Shown here piece by piece: positions 61,801-64,000 of a stretch of 64,000 nucleotides of DNA. The stretch is from the NCBI GenBank assembly GCA_030248135.1, contig JASANC010001336.1, positions 36,001-100,000 on the forward strand, read 5' to 3'. Numbering within the stretch: position 1 is the first letter of the stretch; the number at the start of each line of letters is the position of its first letter. This stretch comes from Theristus sp. LFF4_11 (taxonomy: Eukaryota > Nematoda > Chromadorea > Monhysterida > Xyalidae). A program made the translations under genes and the position numbers. Under the pieces are notes generated by a model. That model was not told the origin of the DNA, did not search any database, and saw only the letters and a list, made by a program, of their open reading frames with translations.

Positions 61801-64000
61801 CGTGTCGTCCAGTTCCAGTGTCAAAAAAAACTGTAATTATTCTGATGAGTTGTCTATTTATTTTCTGAACGACAAAATGTCCTTCAGGTTTTGCATCGTG
61901 CACGCATCACACATTTACAATTTTGTGCTAGTTATAAAACAGAAAACTGACTACCAAAAATTTCTGGTGAACTTAAAGGCTGTATTGGTAAGATTGCCTT
62001 TCTTCATGTTTTCCTGTTTTTTTGCAAGGTTGGTTTCGCGAAAAGCACGTATGTTTTATGTGGCATTTCTGATTAAAACCAAGTATCAGTACGTGACAAA
62101 CCATTTCTGATTTCTGAATTTTAAAACCAAGTCACATTTATAGGCATGATATTTTTACCCTTTCCAAGCAGGACTTGCCACATACCGTATTACCTCTAAT
62201 AAACCCCCATGGGGGTTTATTTCTTCAGCGACTTCTGGGGGTGGGGGTTTATTTTGGGGGGGGGCTTTATTTTGGGGGGGGGGTTTATTTGGAAACCGTT
62301 TGTAGGAGTGGGTAAAATGGCAAAAATATCTTCCATGGCAGGAAGGAAGTCGCAGAAACTTCTACTCTACATAGAAATTTCCTTTTACAACAGCCTTTTG
62401 TAATGAAATTACCATTAACTCATCCATTTGGGGCCTTTGGTAGCACAATTTCATCATTTTCACTGCAACCAGCCACTGAATTCACTGTTTATGTGTATGT
62501 TTTTCTGGGTATGTGTTTCAAACAGGTTTCCAATAATCCCCCATGGGGGATTATTTTGGGGGGGGGATTATTTGGAAACTTGTCGAGGGGGTGGGGGTTT
62601 ATTTTTGGGGGGGGTTTAATTTTGGGGGGGTTTAATAGAGGTAATACGGTACCATACCATACTACACTGAGTCTTGACACGATACACCCCTGATGGTCGG
62701 TCATGTTGATGATTTCGAAAAATGTTGAATTCTCCAAAAAAAAATTCTGCTTGTTGCCCAACAGTTTTACCAGACGACTAAGCATAAACTGTGAGTTTTT
62801 TTGGGAATACACATAAAAACACTGAATTAAACTAGACTGTAAACTTAAACAGAGAAAATACCATCAACAAACTAAAAAAATCAATAACATCTTGTAATCA
62901 ACCTTTTAACCAGTCCCTGTATTGGAATCTCGGAATCTGTTCTGGAGGTACTTCAACACCGAATTTGAAAAAAATCTATTAAATGTAGTCCAGGGGTAAT
63001 GAAATTCTGGACGATCTCTTAATTGTTGCACGGTCACTCGGAAACACCACACAAAATTAAGTAGCTTCTGCTTAGATGTTGCATTTCCATGAGAAAATGT
63101 GAGAATAATTTCCTTCAAAAAGCTTCAAATTTCAAATTCCTTCAAATAATTTCCTTCGAGATGTGATACTTTCTGCTACATAGTCAAAACGACGCACGAA
63201 CATAAGCGGTCACACTGGCTTGCCAGTTGCTAGCATAATTGCGTGCGCGCCTGTGTGTTTGTTTGTATTCTTGTACGTCGTATTCGATTGGACTTTATTG
63301 AAACTCTAAAAAATAAAAAAAGGTCATTGTTTGTGGGAAATAACGTCCAACTACATAATGGACGCATAAAAAAGGCACTTCAATAAGGTCCTCTCAGATC
63401 AAGATGAGACTAGTTGCAGACCAGGAATTGTGTTTTTTTCACACGGCCCATGTTTACTCGGCCACCACACATAGTGTGCGGTCCGAAATTGCAGCCCATG
63501 GCCGGATGGTCAGACGTTCTCAACATTATGGGCACGCGCTGTTGAGCTGAACATCGCGAGCTGCACGATGGAGTTCCGCGATTACAACCAAAAATACATG
63601 GAGATCCGTGACGCACATTTCTGGGGAAAGGTGGCGTAGTTTTTTTTTGTGGACTCGTTTTTTTTTCTTCAAATCGCTTTCATAATTCGCCAGAAGTTGT
63701 TGTGACTGGTTTGTAAAGACAGTTTCAATAGCAATAATGCAACCCACGAGCGAGTTGTGTTGTTGAAATGTTTGGCAGCAGAGCAGGTTCACATTACAGT
63801 TGAAGTCTAAATTGTAAGGAATCAGCTGATTCGTTGGTGATTACGGTGTGTATGCCTTTTGTTTCTGTGCAAACCAAACTCCGCCCCCACATCAATGACT
63901 GCACAGAAAGCATGCATACCATGATCGCCAACCAATCAGCTGACAGTTTAGAGTTCGACTGCAGAATGCTTTTTGTTGTACCCGCGGCGGGGCACACTCT
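40811..64000 (+). CDS. BLTP2: Bridge-like lipid transfer protein 2 (BLTP2/KIAA0100/hobbit), N-terminal half; runs off the window
   Basis: BLTP2 is a giant lipid-transfer bridge at ER-plasma membrane contacts. Clear exons: 40811-40866, 40959-41085, 41169-41218, 41500-41710, 43278-43396, 43624-43755, 45046-45131, 45299-45570, 45993-46134, 46542-46671, 47530-47613, 47919-48034, 48521-48637, 48888-49215, 49325-49434, 49937-50020, 50454-50960, 51046-51327, 51666-51834, 52158-52359, 63495-63630. Small exons near 41991 and 43833-43920 are tentative. The start encodes a hydrophobic anchor ([17 protein letters not shown]), as in the family. Strong matches: [43 protein letters not shown], and [19 protein letters not shown] across the last junction. 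The 52359/63495 join keeps frame and family order. That intron is 11.1 kb and houses the antisense channel gene. The human protein is about 2235 aa; roughly half is here. Confidence 0.9.
41820..41963. repeat. Short foldback repeat K in BLTP2 intron
   Basis: GGCCCATTCATGCGCTCG at the left and CTCGATGAATGACGCT at the right, with CGCGCGCGCTGAAGCGC words inside, as in 30899-31822. Confidence 0.55.
42022..43057 (+). mobile_element. Family B hAT-like element, intact copy beside a BLTP2 exon
   Basis: 1036 bp, TAGGGTTAGGGG to CCCCTAACCCTA, with GATGAGAC duplicated at 42014-42021 and 43058-43065. It lies directly against the candidate small BLTP2 exon that starts near 41991. Confidence 0.88.
43931..44854. 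repeat. Inverted-repeat element K2 split by a family F foldback
   Basis: Outer arms TTCATACTGACGTATG and CATACGTCAGTATGAATG, each adjoining a TTTAAAG/CTTAAA edge. The family F element 44018-44801 interrupts the centre. Confidence 0.6.
44018..44801. mobile_element. Long-armed foldback member of MITE family F
   Basis: Ends CAGTCGAACTCACTAAAATG and CATTTTAGTGAGTTCGACTG, flanked by TA. The arms are near-identical inverted copies of roughly 260 bp, followable from the CAATCAGCTGATT motif through a GACGACGACG stretch. A spacer of about 250 bp separates them. Confidence 0.8.
46318..46505. mobile_element. MITE family G in BLTP2 intron
   Basis: AGATTCTACAATTGAATGCG at the left, TGCATTGAGTCTCGGGACC at the right, and the shared core CCTATTTAGGA. 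It ends about 35 bp before BLTP2 exon 46542. Confidence 0.55.
47160..47480. repeat. Dispersed repeat with CCTGGCGAAACCGCAAA motif
   Basis: The motif with GCGAACTTCATGT occurs twice here (47195 and 47420) and again at 51450-51490, each time preceded by a CGCCGCGGTATG-like word. A GACGAGCCAGG segment is also shared between 47390 and 51420. The element type is unknown. Confidence 0.5.
48045..48218. mobile_element. MITE family F in BLTP2 intron
   Basis: ACAGTTGTATAGTCGAATTC at the left, CAGAGTTCGACCG plus TA at the right, with GATTGGTTACAG and AACCAATCAGCTGATTG inside. It begins about 10 bp after the donor at 48034. Confidence 0.65.
49465..49618. mobile_element. MITE family F in BLTP2 intron
   Basis: ACGCTAACTCTAAAACATA at the left, GCGTTAGACTG plus TA at the right, with AGCTGATTGGCTGG and CAGCCAATCAGCTG inside. 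Confidence 0.6.
49693..49936. repeat. Three tandem 81-82-bp units containing the splice acceptor
   Basis: Each unit begins GGGCTCACTGAAAAGCATAAC or close to it and ends TTCGCATCTTTGCA(A/G)TTG. The first unit has CAA where the other two have CAG. The third CAG is the BLTP2 acceptor before 49937; the second CAG precedes 49856. Confidence 0.9.
50120..50384. mobile_element. TA-flanked MITE family H
   Basis: 265 bp, CAGTATGGCCGAATAAA to TTTACTCGGTCATTCCG, flanked by TA. Same length and alignment as 23530-23794. Confidence 0.8.
51370..51490. repeat. Third copy of the CCTGGCGAAACCGCAAA dispersed repeat
   Basis: It shares CGGCAGT, GACGAGCCAGG and GCGAACTTCATGT with 47340-47460. It lies in the BLTP2 intron after 51327. 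Confidence 0.5.
52360..53643. other. Left part of the giant BLTP2 intron
   Basis: Two imperfect ~33-bp direct repeats (CACGTGTT...TTTTCAGTTCAC) lie at 52410-52475. Otherwise I see nothing recognisable before the 3' end of the antisense channel gene. Confidence 0.4.
53644..61343 (-). CDS. DEG/ENaC (amiloride-sensitive) sodium channel subunit, nested in BLTP2 intron
   Basis: DEG/ENaC subunits form trimeric cation channels in the plasma membrane. Nine minus-strand exons: 61343-60984, 60771-60508, 58390-58042, 57676-57514, 57389-57154, 56874-56629, 55394-55215, 54786-54467, 54006-53644. They join in frame to 826 aa with a stop codon. Layout: cytosolic N-terminus; TM1 about 91-111 ([20 protein letters not shown]); a large Cys-rich extracellular loop with many N-glycosylation sites; TM2 about 760-786 ([20 protein letters not shown]); a basic C-terminal tail. 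The late loop has the family order CDP...CKEQC...LRC, then MPYCSF...[11 protein letters not shown]. Deviations: the selectivity GxS motif reads GAG (772-774), and the N-terminal HG gating pair reads VG (77-78). The exon 2 donor is 6 bp from a MITE end. The exact family member is not assignable. Confidence 0.9.
55060..55190 (-). repeat. Diverged tRNA-like SINE relic
   Basis: The minus strand shows GTGGCGTGCTAGACTTTTGT and GGGGATTGAACTTCGCC, resembling box A and box B. The body TGCATAGGCACTCTACGA is like the tRNA-SINE family. It lies in the intron between the seventh and eighth channel exons. Confidence 0.5.
58538..60213. mobile_element. Foldback element M with ~550-bp arms and tandem repeats in the loop
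   Basis: The left arm, about 58545-59090, is matched in reverse at about 59667-60213. It is anchored by AGGCACAGTTTTTGAAAAGT, TATCGGTCGCGCGCATACAT and CGGAGACAAAAACC. The spacer 59100-59640 holds three ~176-bp units, each with a TTACGGTATCT-like word, near 59110, 59290 and 59460. It fills most of the channel gene's second intron. It has no coding capacity. Confidence 0.8.
60335..60500. mobile_element. MITE family F next to a splice donor
   Basis: 166 bp with ends CAGTCGAACTC and GAGTTCGACTG, flanked by TA. The right end is 7 bp from the last base of channel exon 2 (60508), so the insertion follows the donor immediately. Confidence 0.8.
61344..62184. other. Upstream flank of the channel gene; one long unassigned frame
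   Basis: A plus-strand frame of 222 codons spans 61442-62110. It is rich in Lys, His, Ser and Phe, with no recognisable domain and AT-rich composition like its surroundings. It may be chance. The channel promoter should lie just right of 61343 on the minus strand. Confidence 0.35.
62185..62649. mobile_element. TA-flanked MITE family E
   Basis: 465 bp, CCGTATTACC to GGTAATACGG, with TA on both sides. It carries AATAAACCCCCATGGGGG palindromes. Its middle, including ATGAAATTACCATTAACTCA, is the reverse of 32590-33030. Confidence 0.8.
62652..63494. other. Right part of the giant BLTP2 intron
   Basis: Mostly unremarkable AT-rich sequence. 63380-63480 resembles the right half of MITE family H (GTTTACTCGGCCA). 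The BLTP2 acceptor is the AG before 63495. Confidence 0.45.
63797..63961. mobile_element. MITE family F in the next BLTP2 intron
   Basis: CAGTTGAAGTCTAAATTG at the left, GAGTTCGACTG at the right, with GGAATCAGCTGATTCG and CAACCAATCAGCTGAC inside. Confidence 0.7.

Overview
The window is nuclear DNA from an invertebrate animal. Every confident gene is split by spliceosomal GT-AG introns, and two of the families (DLGAP scaffolds and DEG/ENaC channels) are animal-specific. Introns and intergenic DNA are packed with non-autonomous transposons. I could not narrow the phylum from the sequence alone. All exon maps were built by hand from splice signals, reading phase and remembered family motifs, not by alignment.

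Layout, left to right. 1-4333 holds a ~180-bp tandem array and a hAT-like element nested in another. 4457-6971 (+) is a DLGAP/SAPAP-type scaffold gene. 6972-16414 is transposon-rich and ends in a 5.3-kb stack of nested elements, including a Helitron, about 80 bp upstream of PPIL1. 16496-18721 (+) encodes PPIL1, a spliceosomal cyclophilin. 20006-26818 (+) is a 12-exon gene for an unrecognised 828-aa protein. 27755-33651 (+) encodes HMCES, an abasic-site DNA-protein crosslink protein with a C-terminal PCNA-binding motif. 35930-37825 (-) encodes TPRKB, a KEOPS/EKC subunit for tRNA t6A synthesis. 40811 to the right edge (+) is the N-terminal half of BLTP2 (KIAA0100/hobbit), a bridge-like lipid transfer protein. 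Its 11.1-kb intron 52360-63494 contains a complete nine-exon DEG/ENaC channel gene on the opposite strand (53644-61343).

The genes do not form an obvious pathway. They are housekeeping functions (splicing, abasic-site protection, tRNA modification, lipid transfer), a synaptic-type scaffold and an ion channel. The richest signal is transposon history. Six families with hAT-like termini, plus one without evident inverted repeats, can be delimited, most copies by exact 8-bp target-site duplications. Several host other elements, so insertion order can be read directly. Two kinds stand out by composition: G/C-run elements (termini CAGTACCG, CAGTAGCG, CATAGTTG) and elements with A/T-run subterminal blocks (termini TAGGGTTAGGGG, TAGGGTTGTT, TAGAGATGT). 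Other families are TA-flanked MITEs, a tRNA-derived SINE and several long foldback elements.
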